DNA of 33,950 bases from a virus. A program made the position numbers and the translations under genes. The stretch spans positions 1 through 33,950 of IMG/VR virus record IMGVR_UViG_3300021335_001443; one strand, written 5' to 3'. The notes beneath the pieces are model-generated. The model was not told the origin of the DNA. It ran no database searches and saw only the letters and a program-made list of their open reading frames with translations. This document shows positions 6,285 through 16,500 of this stretch, piece after piece. Within the stretch, counting starts at the first letter, position 1; every line of letters starts with the position of its first letter.

Positions 6285-9200
6285 AGATTCGTTTAACAGC
6301 AATACTTGGGCTTAAGTCTCAGGGTGCAGATAAAGCTGAAAAAGAAACACGGAAACTGAAGGATAATATTCGTCAGGCAGAGCAATCTGCTGCACGAATG
6401 AATAAAAACCTTTCTAGCACCCGCACAGGTCAAAGTGCTATGGAAGCTGCGGGTTTTAATAGAGGTCAGTATAGAACAGATCGTAGTGTCGTTGGGGGTA
6501 GAGGGGCAACTGGTAAAAACTTTAGTGGCATGGCCGCAGGACTAGGAGGCGGCAGCGGTAGCCTTGTAGGTGCTTATGCACAGCTTGCTGCCAACGTGTT
6601 TGCTATTAGCTCTGCTTTTCAAGCGCTTTCTCAAGCTGCTAGATTTGAGCAACTAACTGCAGGACTAGAGCTTATGGGTGCTCGTGGTGGTGTTGCCCTA
6701 AAGGCTACCGCAGAAGGGCTAAGAGAAGTTACTGATAACGCTATCTCAACAGCTGATTCTTTTAGAGTTGTAGCACAAGCTTCCTCAGCAGGTCTAGGGT
6801 CTCAAGAAATCGAAAGACTTGGAGCAGTTGCTAGAGGAGCTTCTCTTGCTTTGGGTAGAGACATGTCTGAGTCTATGGACCGCCTTGTTAGGGGTGCAGT
6901 TAAACTAGAACCAGAACTACTCGATGAACTTGGTATTATGGTACGCCTCGATGAAGCAGTTAGAGAATATGCTCAGCAAAACAATAAAGTTGCATCGTCT
7001 TTGACAAACACAGAGAGAAGGCAAGCCTTTCTAAATGCTGTACTAGAAGAGGGTGAAAGAAAATTTGGAGATATTCAAGAAAATATTGCAGCTAATCCCT
7101 ATGACAAGCTATCCGCTTCTGTAAGAGACCTTGCAACAGGTCTTGGTAATCTTCTAAATAAAGCATTAATTCCTGCAGTAAAAATCTTTGCAGATAATCC
7201 TTTTGCACTTATGGTACCAGGAATATTTTTACTTACTAAAGCCTTACAAGGGTTGGGAGTTGGTGCAGGTCTTGCTGCTACTAGCTTTAACGGCGTATCT
7301 GATGGACTTAGAAAGCAAATAAGAGCTATTCAAAATACAGATAAAGAAGCAAAAGCTTTAAGAATTGGATTCAGAGAAGATGTTCTTGATTATACAAGGG
7401 GCAATCTTAAAAAATCGCAAAGTCTAAAACAATTTATGGCTTTACAAAGACAAAGTCGTCGAGAACTTTTAGCAAGTTCAGATGCTACTGGCTTATTAAC
7501 AAGGTCTACAATTAGACTCCAATCTGCGTATCTTAGTGCTAGTGTAGCTGTAAAAACTTTTGCAAAAAGTCTTGTAGGACTTACTAAAGCTGTAGGACGA
7601 TTATTAATACCTATGCTTGCAATGACTGCTTTATTTGCTGCCATAGAGTTTATAGGCAAGGCCGTTGGCAAGCTTATAGATAAGATGCGAGGGTTAACAC
7701 CAGAAATTAAAAATGCGAGACAAGGTTTTGAACAGCTTACAGAATCTGCTAAGAAAACGTTTGAAGAAACCCAAAAAATGGGAGCAGCAGAAGCTTTTGA
7801 TGCTCGTGTAAATGCTCTGAAAGGTATGGTAGAACAAAATCAAAAGCTGATACAAGCATATAAGGGGCAGTCCGAGGTAGAAAAAACAATAACAGGCTTT
7901 AGAGAAATGCAAGTAAAGCTAGATGTAACAAGAAATAGAGGCCGGCAAAAAATAACACAACAAGAAGAGATGGGGCTAGATGCTGCTTTAAAGCTAAGAG
8001 GTGTGTCTGAAGATGTAAGAGACGGTATTGCTGCCCAGCTAGCCTTGGTATCACAAATTAATCCAGAACTTGCGGCAAGAGCTGCCCAAACAATAGTTGT
8101 TCAAGAAGGCGAAGCAGCAATATTAGAAGCTCTAAATCAACAGCTTGGACCCGTAACAGAGATTGCAGGACGCTTTGCCGAGATCGCACTTCAAACAGTA
8201 GAACTCAGAAAAAATCTAAAAGAGATTGTTCCTAAACCTTTTGAAGATGCTACTACTAAAGCACTAGATAATTTTACAGCTATCTCTATCGAAGCAAGAA
8301 ACTTTAATGGTGAAGGACTTAGAGCTACAGGTCAGCGAGTACAAGAAATAGGTTTGGATACTCTTAAGCAGGTTCAAGCAGTAACAAGTATATATGCAAA
8401 GCAAGGACAAATACTAGAAGGAACTATTGAACAGTTAAAAAGAGTTGAAGCCTTAGAAGTAGCTATTAAAAAGGCTAAGTCCGAAGGTAACTTGATTGAT
8501 CTTATAAGTCTTGAAATTCAAAAGTTTAGAGCAAATATTCTTTTAGGTAGAATCTTTCAAAAAGAGTCTGAATCAGCAGAAGTAGCCACAAGAAATGCAA
8601 GGTTAGCTGTTCAGAGAGCAGAAGCAGAAAAAGCGCTAGCTACACAAAAGCTAAAAAATTTACAGCTTTCAAGAAAAATACTTTCTTTAGAACAAAAAAC
8701 ACAAGCAGTACGAGATAAATCCGCTTTGACAGCCATTGGAGGCAGCGGTAAAGAAGGCAGCATTGTTTTAGGTATAATAGCCCAAACAAACGCACTACAA
8801 GATAATTTAGCAACCGTAGATGCCAGAAAAGACGCTATTACGGCAGAGATCAATGCCGAAAGAAAAAGACTCCAGTCCCAGGCTGCAGTTTTAAGAGGTA
8901 TCGAGGAAAGATCAGAAACGGAGCAGGCTCAGCTAACTGCAATTACACGAACTATTAACTTACTAGATGAGCAGGAAGAAAATAGAAAAGCAGTTATTGA
9001 TGGAGAAGTTGATCTGGCTCGCGAACAGTTAGAAAGTCAAAAGCAACTTTTACAAAATCTTGCTACAGGCAATGCTGCGCGCAGAGAAGAAGCAAAGCAA
9101 CTACAGCAAGTTCTTACTTTGGAAAAACAAATTGCGAGTCAGCGGAGAGCATTAGCTTCAACACAACTTGCTGGGCGTCGTCAAGCAGCAGAGATTGCCG

Positions 9201-10309
9201 CAGGGCCTAGAGGACTAACTCAAGCACAACAAAATGCCTTTAGGGTCGAAGAAAACCAACTTCGCGTAAGTGCTTTAAATGATGAATTACGTCTCTTAGA
9301 GAGAGAACATGATCTTAAGATACAAAATCTAACTTTAGAAAAGGATATTAGAAACATGGAGTTAGAATTCCTAAAGAAGAGAATTCAGGCATCCACTAAT
9401 ATTAGTGAAGCAGATAAAGCTTCTATGGTTGGAAATATTCAAACGATACAAGATAGATCACAAGCAGCATTTGAAAGTAATGTAAAGCTTATGGGCGTCA
9501 GTGTAAATCTTCAAAAACAAAATATTGAAGCTCAACGTGATAATATCAATGATCTTATAGACTCTATACCTAAAACTTTGGGGGAAAGATTTCAAGAAGC
9601 AAGAGAAGCAGCTATGCCACAAGCACAAATTGCAGGGCTATCGGGAGCTGCTCTTAGCTTCGCTCAAGACGAACTAAGAGGCGCTACATCAGATGATGAA
9701 AGAGATAAAATTTTAGATATGGCATATGCCTTAGAAGAATCTATTATTGCTGCTGAAGGCTTTAACAATGTTATGAATACTGTGCAATCTTCTATGGAAG
9801 AAGCCTTTATGTCACTAATTGATGGGTCTAAGAGTGCAAAACAAGCATTTGCTGATATGGCTAAAGCAATACTAGCAGAAATTGCAAAAATTATTGTTAA
9901 GCTACTTGTTGTACGAGCATTACAAGCTATTGGACTGCCTATACCCGCTTTTGCCAATGGTGGAATTATTCCAATGGCAAACGGGGGCATCATGCCTTAT
10001 GCTAGTGGTGGAGTAACAGGTAGAGATAGCGGAGGCATAGTAAAACAGCCAACCTATCTAGTAGGAGAAGGTCGTTATAATGAGGCCGTGGTCCCGCTAC
10101 CAAACGGTAGAGCAATTCCAGTGCAAATGTCTGGTGGAGGCTCTCAGCAAAATAACGTAGCGGTTACTGTAAACATGACCGACAGCGGTACAAGTACCCA
10201 AACAGAAGGACGTGATCCAGCTAAACTTGGACAGGTCATTGCAGCCGCAGTACAAAAAGAGCTTATGGCACAAAAGTCACCTGGTGGTCTGCTAAGTAAA
10301 TATGGATAA
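6281..10309 (+). CDS. Tail tape measure protein (lambda gpH-like)
   Basis: A 1342-residue protein that sets tail length and is expelled ahead of the DNA at infection. From N to C: a basic, helical start (15-55); a Gly-rich and hydrophobic region (about 75-120); an alpha-helical hydrophobic segment near 305-335; another at about 440-465 (LLIPMLAMTALFAAIEFIGK), candidates for inner-membrane passage; long coiled-coil stretches with many Gln, Glu and Lys (470-1120); a hydrophobic helix (IIVKLLVVRALQAI, about 1203-1216); and a Gly-rich tail with repeated ANGGI/GGI units, EAVVPLP and VTVNM. That last part is the lambda-family tape measure C-terminus. At the usual 0.15 nm per residue this predicts a tail near 200 nm. 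Start overlaps the chaperone stop. Confidence 0.95.
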   Translation: MKIRLTAILGLKSQGADKAEKETRKLKDNIRQAEQSAARMNKNLSSTRTGQSAMEAAGFNRGQYRTDRSVVGGRGATGKNFSGMAAGLGGGSGSLVGAYAQLAANVFAISSAFQALSQAARFEQLTAGLELMGARGGVALKATAEGLREVTDNAISTADSFRVVAQASSAGLGSQEIERLGAVARGASLALGRDMSESMDRLVRGAVKLEPELLDELGIMVRLDEAVREYAQQNNKVASSLTNTERRQAFLNAVLEEGERKFGDIQENIAANPYDKLSASVRDLATGLGNLLNKALIPAVKIFADNPFALMVPGIFLLTKALQGLGVGAGLAATSFNGVSDGLRKQIRAIQNTDKEAKALRIGFREDVLDYTRGNLKKSQSLKQFMALQRQSRRELLASSDATGLLTRSTIRLQSAYLSASVAVKTFAKSLVGLTKAVGRLLIPMLAMTALFAAIEFIGKAVGKLIDKMRGLTPEIKNARQGFEQLTESAKKTFEETQKMGAAEAFDARVNALKGMVEQNQKLIQAYKGQSEVEKTITGFREMQVKLDVTRNRGRQKITQQEEMGLDAALKLRGVSEDVRDGIAAQLALVSQINPELAARAAQTIVVQEGEAAILEALNQQLGPVTEIAGRFAEIALQTVELRKNLKEIVPKPFEDATTKALDNFTAISIEARNFNGEGLRATGQRVQEIGLDTLKQVQAVTSIYAKQGQILEGTIEQLKRVEALEVAIKKAKSEGNLIDLISLEIQKFRANILLGRIFQKESESAEVATRNARLAVQRAEAEKALATQKLKNLQLSRKILSLEQKTQAVRDKSALTAIGGSGKEGSIVLGIIAQTNALQDNLATVDARKDAITAEINAERKRLQSQAAVLRGIEERSETEQAQLTAITRTINLLDEQEENRKAVIDGEVDLAREQLESQKQLLQNLATGNAARREEAKQLQQVLTLEKQIASQRRALASTQLAGRRQAAEIAAGPRGLTQAQQNAFRVEENQLRVSALNDELRLLEREHDLKIQNLTLEKDIRNMELEFLKKRIQASTNISEADKASMVGNIQTIQDRSQAAFESNVKLMGVSVNLQKQNIEAQRDNINDLIDSIPKTLGERFQEAREAAMPQAQIAGLSGAALSFAQDELRGATSDDERDKILDMAYALEESIIAAEGFNNVMNTVQSSMEEAFMSLIDGSKSAKQAFADMAKAILAEIAKIIVKLLVVRALQAIGLPIPAFANGGIIPMANGGIMPYASGGVTGRDSGGIVKQPTYLVGEGRYNEAVVPLPNGRAIPVQMSGGGSQQNNVAVTVNMTDSGTSTQTEGRDPAKLGQVIAAAVQKELMAQKSPGGLLSKYG

Positions 10310-10311
10310 TA

Positions 10312-10674
10312 ATGTCTGCTAGTTTCACTATTGATGGTACAGTTTATCCGGCACAGTCTGGTACAGTAGTTCTTTTTGATAAAGGACTTTCTGTCCAAAA
10401 TGCGCCGGCTAAACGTGTAACTAAGTTTGGAGATGGCTATTCTATGCACTTGCCTATTGGACCAAGTGTACGGTCTTATAGTGTATCTTTTAGCAATAGA
10501 CCTACTAGTGAAATTGAAATTATAGAAACATATTTTACGCTTCTAAAAGGTGAAGGATTTGATATCTCTGTAAGAGGAGAAACAGTTCATGTGGTTGCAT
10601 TAGGATTTAATAAGAACTATCAGAATGGTCAAGTGTATGGCTTAACGGCTAACTTAAAGGAGTACTTTAATTGA
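10312..10674 (+). CDS. Minor tail protein, lambda gpM-like, copy 1
   Basis: A 120-residue protein just after the tape measure, in the lambda order H-M-L-K-I-J. It contains KRVTKFGDGYSMHLPIGPSV followed by YSVSFSNRP, matching the FGDGY...R-x-P-x-G...YSV core of gpM-family proteins, which form a ring at the distal end of the tube. An acidic/aromatic helix (IEIIETYFTLLKGEGF) and a closing strand region follow. Start codon ATG lies two bases after the tape measure stop, with only a weak ribosome site, so coupled translation is likely. The next gene appears to be a diverged copy of this one. Confidence 0.75.
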   Translation: MSASFTIDGTVYPAQSGTVVLFDKGLSVQNAPAKRVTKFGDGYSMHLPIGPSVRSYSVSFSNRPTSEIEIIETYFTLLKGEGFDISVRGETVHVVALGFNKNYQNGQVYGLTANLKEYFN

Positions 10675-11054
10675 GCATTAGTTTTGATATTCCAGCAGGC
10701 ACTTATAATGGTAGGGCTGTATCTGCAACTACTGTAAAAGTAGATAGAGGTTTTTCTGAGGAGAATGCTATAAAAGTTTTTGAGCATAAAGCCGCAGATT
10801 ATCCTTTACAGTTTATAAAAGTAGATGGTATAAATGAGCGCAGCACTAAAATGGCCTTTACTATAAAGAATCAAACAAATAGTGCATACTTAGATGTGCT
10901 AAAATACTTTGAAAGTCTAAAAGGTTGTAAAGCTATAACACTTACTTATCCTGATGCAAGTACAAAAAAGATAATTGTTACCGGATGGAACTCTACTCTA
11001 AACGAGTCAGATTACTCTAGTTTACAAGTTAATGCGGAGTTGGTATACCTATGA
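10671..11054 (+). CDS. Minor tail protein, diverged tandem copy of the gpM-like gene
   Basis: A 127-residue protein that begins with TTG at 10671, overlapping the previous stop (TTGA), with AAGGAG nine bases before. It shares layout and spaced residues with its neighbour: VDRGFSEENA against FDKGLSVQNA, then DYPLQF where copy 1 has FGDGYS, an aligned strand, and VLKYFESLKGCKAI against IETYFTLLKGEGFD. The FGDGY core is lost. The two probably arose by duplication and may form stacked rings between tube and tip, or a mixed ring; that is inference. Similarity is clear by eye but weak, so a profile comparison would settle it. Confidence 0.6.
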   Translation: MSISFDIPAGTYNGRAVSATTVKVDRGFSEENAIKVFEHKAADYPLQFIKVDGINERSTKMAFTIKNQTNSAYLDVLKYFESLKGCKAITLTYPDASTKKIIVTGWNSTLNESDYSSLQVNAELVYL

Positions 11055-12187
11055 TATTAGATATAAATAAACAACGAGTTGAAGATGACTATATCGAGTT
11101 ATTTATACTAGAGACAGACTCTGGTAATAGCTACTTTACTAATTATCATACATCTCTTTGGTTTGCAGATAGAGACTCTCCTTATACTCGTAGAGAATAT
11201 GATCCACTACCAATAGAATTTAGCGGGTTTGAGCATCGCTCCGAGGGAGCCTATGCTCGTCCACAAGTGTCTTTTGCAAATGTACTTAGAACCCTTCCAC
11301 AAATTACAAATCCAGATAATCTAATTGGTAAAAAGATTACTCGTAGAAAGTCTCTGGATAAATACCTACCAACACAATCTGCTGGTACAGGTCCTGCTCC
11401 TACTGAGCTGCCTCAACAGGTTTTTTATATTGATCGTATTACGGAAGAAAACCCACTAACAATTACCTTTGAACTTACTACTGCCTTTGACCTTGAGGGC
11501 ATAACTGTTCCAAATAGATTTATTTTAGCCAATGTTTGTACGTGGCTTTACCAGGGCAATGCAGAAGACTTACCCGGTGCTACTACTCCTTTAGGTGCTT
11601 GCTCTTGGAGACAAGATAATACCTTTAATGGTGATAGTAGTTTTATTATAGCATATGATAGTGCAAACCGCGTACTTTTAAATAATAGCTACGCTGCTTC
11701 TGCTACAACCATGCCTACTAGCGGAAGTCTTAGTGCAAATCATTTGTACTCAAAAGCTATTACACTAAACTATGCTGACGGAAGCGGCACTAATGCCACT
11801 AACGAGTATTTTCAGGCTCTTGGCGCATTTGATGCTAGTCCTTTTGATTCTGCAAATTTTAGAAGAGTAAGAATGTACACTACTTGGAGTGGCGCTACTA
11901 GCTATAAAATCTACAAAGAAGGTAGGGTTTACAATCCTTGTGTTTTATATAGTAATAAAATTTGGGTTGCAGTTGCAGATAACACAAATGTTACTCCTGG
12001 CTCAGATGATAATGTTTGGGAGCGTATTGACATTTGTGGTAAAAAGCTAAGTAGCTGTGCTGCACGATATAGAGTTGTAAAATATACGGGACAAACAAGT
12101 GTTGTTATCCCATCCGCAACAGAAGAAAATAATGAAGAGGTATTACCCTATGGAGGATTCCCAGCCGCTAAAAGATATAATAGATAA
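11051..12187 (+). CDS. Minor tail protein, lambda gpL-like with predicted Fe-S cysteines and an inserted domain
   Basis: 378 residues, against about 230 for lambda gpL, which joins the tail tip hub and binds an iron-sulfur cluster through four C-terminal cysteines. The N-terminal 150 residues match the family (VEDDYIELFILETDSG, YDPLPIEFSGFEH, VSFANVLRTL). Four cysteines fit the cluster pattern: C163, C184, then C329-x6-C336, followed by a typical end (VLPYGGFPAAKRY). Between C184 and C329 lies an insertion of about 110 residues whose last part (about 290-326: GRVYNPCVLYSNKIWVAVAD, then NTNVTPG and WERI) resembles a chitin-binding type 3 / CBM5/12-like module. A fifth cysteine, C297, is inside that module. 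Start overlaps the previous stop as ATGA. Confidence 0.75.
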   Translation: MILDINKQRVEDDYIELFILETDSGNSYFTNYHTSLWFADRDSPYTRREYDPLPIEFSGFEHRSEGAYARPQVSFANVLRTLPQITNPDNLIGKKITRRKSLDKYLPTQSAGTGPAPTELPQQVFYIDRITEENPLTITFELTTAFDLEGITVPNRFILANVCTWLYQGNAEDLPGATTPLGACSWRQDNTFNGDSSFIIAYDSANRVLLNNSYAASATTMPTSGSLSANHLYSKAITLNYADGSGTNATNEYFQALGAFDASPFDSANFRRVRMYTTWSGATSYKIYKEGRVYNPCVLYSNKIWVAVADNTNVTPGSDDNVWERIDICGKKLSSCAARYRVVKYTGQTSVVIPSATEENNEEVLPYGGFPAAKRYNR

Positions 12188-12881
12188 AAGTCAAGAGTGG
12201 CTAAAATCTATAACATACGACAAAGAGCCCTGTGCTGTAGCACACTTGAAGAAAGGGCGGGTATATATTGTACCGCTAGAAAATACATCAACTGATCCAG
12301 AAAACTATTTTTTACTGGACAAAGATTATGTTAAACTAACCCTTACCGGAGAAATATTATATGTTATTCACGCTCATCCTGACAACTGTTGCCCTAGCGA
12401 GTACGATATTGCAGCTTGTAACAGCATCAATATACCCTATATCGTCTTCAACTATCAAACCCTAGAATACACGGTAATTGCTCCTATAGACTATAATAAT
12501 TTATCTGGCATACCATATGAGTTTGGGGTAAATGATTGTTTTGAGACAGCACGAAATTGGTACTTAGTACATGGTGTGCCTATTCCACCAAGAAAAGAAT
12601 GGATAGATGATTGGTGGCTAGAAGGTCATGATTATATAAAATATGTAGAACAAGAATGGCCTTTTAAAGAAACTAAGTCTCTAGAATATGGTAACTTAAT
12701 TACATTTGCTGTAGATCATGAAAAAGAAAATCATCTTGGAGTGTACTTAGGAAAAGATTGCTTTTTCCACCATGCCGTAGATCGGCTATCTTGCAAAGAA
12801 AACCTTTATCCATTTTGGGGTAAATTTATAAAGAAAGTTTATAAGTATGAAGGAAGTAGTATTAAACGGCTTTTTGGGTGA
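12150..12881 (+). CDS. Tail tip peptidase, JAMM plus NlpC/P60 domains (lambda gpK-like)
   Basis: 243 residues from the ATG at 12150, which has AGAGG at suitable spacing; the frame runs further back but without a better start. Two domains. The N-terminal JAB/JAMM metallopeptidase fold carries the zinc motif as H74-A-H76-P then S83 and D86 (HAHPDNCCPSEYD). The C-terminal NlpC/P60 cysteine peptidase fold carries C130 (GVNDCFETARNWY) and H195 (NHLGVYL), with a further histidine near 207-208. This is the gpK arrangement: a tail tip assembly protein able to cut peptidoglycan peptide stems or process tip proteins. Both catalytic sets look intact. It overlaps the L-like gene by 38 bases and the I-like gene by 35. 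Confidence 0.88.
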   Translation: MEDSQPLKDIIDKSQEWLKSITYDKEPCAVAHLKKGRVYIVPLENTSTDPENYFLLDKDYVKLTLTGEILYVIHAHPDNCCPSEYDIAACNSINIPYIVFNYQTLEYTVIAPIDYNNLSGIPYEFGVNDCFETARNWYLVHGVPIPPRKEWIDDWWLEGHDYIKYVEQEWPFKETKSLEYGNLITFAVDHEKENHLGVYLGKDCFFHHAVDRLSCKENLYPFWGKFIKKVYKYEGSSIKRLFG

Positions 12882-13578
12882 AAAGTACGGCAGAGACTGG
12901 AAGATAAAAGCCAAAAATATTGGTGATGTTTTTGCATGTATTGAAGCCAATAAACCATCTTTTAGACGGGATATGATTGAATTTGCTGAATCTGGTGGTG
13001 ATATATCTATACAGTGTGGCGATACTTTTATAGAAGATGAAGAGGAGCTACTTTATTCTATTGGGCCTGATGACATTATTATTACTCCTCTACCTGCTGG
13101 TGCTAAGGGTGGTGCATCTAAGCTACTTATGGCAGCATTAATTGTTGGTAGCTTTTTTCTTCCCGGCTCTGCTGCTCTTCTAACAACCGCTACTGGTATA
13201 GGAGGTGGTGCTGCTGTAGGGAGTGCTGCTTCTGTTATGGCTGTAGGAGGTATTGGCGCTCTAAATATAGGCGGACTTTTGTTAGCAGGTGTAGCTACAG
13301 GTCTAGCTATGCAGGGATTAGGAGCAATGCTAGCACCCGATCCTTCTGTAGATGGTGTAGAAGCAAACGATGAATATCTTTTTGATACGCCACAAAATAC
13401 TATTGCACAAAACAATATTGTTCCAGTACTGTTTGGAGAGATGATTGTTGGTGGTGTTATAATTTCAACAGCTACAGTTGCTGGGTACAATCGACCCATA
13501 ACAGGAGGCTATGCTTATGGTACTACTGTAGGTGGTGGAATAGGTACAATGTATGGAGTGACGGAGGAAGTTCGATGA
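12847..13578 (+). CDS. Tail assembly protein, lambda gpI-like
   Basis: 243 residues. The first 80 have the ubiquitin-like fold of gpI (VVLNGFLGEKYGRDWKIKAKNIGDVFACIEANK ... GPDDIIITPLPAG, paraphrased span 4-84). Next comes a hydrophobic, Ala/Gly-rich region (about 90-165) with segments such as LLMAALIVGSFFLPGSAALL that could cross a membrane or wrap the tape measure end. The C-terminus has the family phrase NNIVPVLFGEMIVGGVIIS. gpI acts with J, K and L in building the tail tip and is thought not to remain, or to remain in low copy, in the virion. Position between K and J homologues supports the call. Confidence 0.85.
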   Translation: MKEVVLNGFLGEKYGRDWKIKAKNIGDVFACIEANKPSFRRDMIEFAESGGDISIQCGDTFIEDEEELLYSIGPDDIIITPLPAGAKGGASKLLMAALIVGSFFLPGSAALLTTATGIGGGAAVGSAASVMAVGGIGALNIGGLLLAGVATGLAMQGLGAMLAPDPSVDGVEANDEYLFDTPQNTIAQNNIVPVLFGEMIVGGVIISTATVAGYNRPITGGYAYGTTVGGGIGTMYGVTEEVR

Positions 13579-16500
13579 AAATTAATGGTAGTAATAATAA
13601 CACAGGTATTGTATACGATCTTATTAGTGAGGGTCCTATTACTCTTGTTAATGGCTTAAATTCAATTTATTTAAATCGTACACCGCTTGCTAATACAACC
13701 AGTGATGTTGCTCTTCTTAAAGAAAAACTAACAGGAACTGTTACAGCTTCTAGAACCGGCATCACTTTTCTAGACAACCAAGACAGCACAGTACTACAAA
13801 GAGGTAACTCAGATAATAATAAAGTACTAGTTCATCGTGGGGGAGCGCAAGCAACAGTTTCTACAATTACTGCTGTTGCTGGAGAAAACCAATCTACTAT
13901 TGTAACATCTACCTCATTTTTTACAGATGCAATGCTTACACCCAATGGAGAAGGCTCTCTTACAGAAAAAATACGAATTCCTGGGTATGGCTTAGATGGG
14001 GCAGATTATGTAGGAACACTTTTTAGTAGAGCAAGTGGCACATCTGCTGTAGTTACTCCTAAGGTTCCTAAAACTGATGGTACACCTACTATTTATTTTG
14101 ACTATTATACTACAGCTTCGACCACAAAATCTAGAGCTGGAACAATAGATGTATACCAAGTTGGTTTTGGTGACGCTATTCCTAACTCTGCTTTGGCAAG
14201 TTCTACAGCAGAAATAAGCATTTTAGGTTCTTTAGAGTCTAACTTAACAGCAGGAAAAGATGCCCTTAACTTTGAGGGGGTAAAAGCTGCTTTTGTACCA
14301 GGTACTAGGGATCAGGCGCCTCAGTCTTCTGTACCTGCTATTTCTGCTGCAACAGCAACTACTAAAGTAGACACAACTCTTAAACAGCATACAGACTTTT
14401 TTGGTGCCCCAACAAAGCTACAAAACTTTTGGGGTAAGTATAAACTAGAGTATCCAGATGGTGCTACGGGAGGAGGCGTAGTTACAGTAAACGCTGCTGA
14501 TCTTGCTTCAGGAGATTATGGTGCTATTGACGAGCTGATCTTAACACTATCTTTTCCTAGTGGTTTATATACTAGTGGTGTTGAAGGTGCATATAAAGAA
14601 CAGTATGGAGCAGTTTTTCAAGTTTTCTTTGATTATAGTTTGGGAGGTAATACTAAAACTGTGCAAGTGTTTGGACCAACTGCTTCAGAAATCAGTCAGG
14701 CATCTATACTAGTTGCAGCAAATACAGGTACATTTAGAAAAGGTGGACCCACAGTAAGCGGTGAACTAGTTTCAAATAGTGAAACAAATATTGATTTTGA
14801 TCTACGTTTTTCTATTGAACAGTATAAACCTTTTAGTAACTTTGCTATACGAATTAAAAAAGTAACTCCAGATCGTTTGCTTTATCGTGGAGGAGTTTCA
14901 AATTATATTGCTGATAGCACTGTAAAGCAGGTAACAACAATTATTAATGATAAGCTTTCTTATCCTCATTCTGCCTATGCCGCTCTTTCTTTTGATAGTA
15001 ACCAGCTAAATGGAGAATTTCCAGAAAGAGCTTACCATTGTAGAGGTGTAGAAGTTTCTGTTCCTACTAACTATGTTACACGAGAAGAAGCTAGCGACGG
15101 TGTAGCAAACTACAATCGAAATGTTAGTACTGGAGTTATCGAATCCTCTTATCAAGTTTGGGATGGTAACTTACGCAGAGCCTATACTAATAATCCTGTT
15201 TGGAATCTAAGAGAAATACTTATCAATAAAAGGTGGGGCTTAGGACACTGGCTTGACCCAGATAATATAAATGATTACTCGTTATATTCTCTAGCAAGAT
15301 ATTGCGATCAGCTTGTACCAGATGGTAAAGGAGGACTAGAGCCAAGATTTACTTGCGGGGTATACCTTACACAACCAACAGAAGCCTATAAAGTAATTAA
15401 AGATTTTTGTAGTATTATGTTTGCGCTACCATACTGGGTAGATGGCCAGTTTATCTTAGAAGGCGATAGGAGAGGAGAACCTGTCTATACGTTTACAAAA
15501 GGAAATGTTATAGATGGCTTGTTCTCTTACGAAGGCACAGGAAACAAGACACGCCCCAATCAAATTGTGGTAAGGTTTAATGATAGAGATAATTTTTATG
15601 ATCAAGACATAGAATTAGTAGACGATATTGAAGATATGATTACTAAAAATCGCATCTTTAGTCAAGAAGTTGTAGCCTTTGGAGCAACATCTAGATCGCA
15701 GGCAATTAGATATGGTAAGTGGAAACTACTAACGTCTAAGATGCAAAAAGAGATAGTTTCTTTTAGAACAGGAGAAAATGCCGGATTCCTAAAGCCAGGG
15801 AGTATTATTGCTGTACAAGATGCGGATAGAACGGCTGTTCGTAACTCTGGTAGAATAGTAAGCTCAACAACAACAAGCGTTACACTTGATAGTAGTGTTA
15901 CTCTTGCTTCGGGAGAAACACATTATATCTATGTTCAAGTTGATGGAGCAGCTACTTATCTTGCTCAAGACTCTGCAACAATAAGTAGTGTAGCTTACGA
16001 AAGAGGAGATATTATTGCTGGAGTTACTACAGAGACAGCAGCCGAGACTTTAGTAGATGATAGTGGAGAGCCTGTAATCGTACAATTTGTTCCTGACACT
16101 CACCTAGAAAAAAGAGAAATTAATGAAACTCTTCCTTTTACAGGTAGCACAGTTGACGTCAGTACAGCATTTACTGCGGCTCCCGAAACAGAGTTTATTT
16201 GGGCTATAATTTCTACTAGAGATGATCTATTGGTAGATGGCAGCGCTAAAAGCTATAAAGTATTAGGCATTGCAGAAGAATCTCCAGGAGTTTATGCAAT
16301 TACTGCAGCAGAACACTATAATGCAAAGTTTGATATACTAGATGAAGACTATCTTTCAGACGTTCCTAGCCAAGTACCTCGCTATGCAGACGTACCTCCT
16401 GTAACAAACTTTACTTCTTTGTTAAAAAAGACGTTTGTATCGGACTCGGCTGCCTCTCAAACAGTACAAATTGTACTACGATGGAGTAGTCCTAAAAATG

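Noticed and set aside
12099-12150. Longer N-terminus for the K-like peptidase
   Set aside because: The extra residues are encoded within the L-like gene without a good ribosome site; the ATG at 12150 fits better.
13053-13499. A 148-codon minus-strand frame rich in Pro and Ala opposite the I-like gene
   Set aside because: The composition is the reverse complement of the Gly/Ala-rich I-like protein; no start signal.
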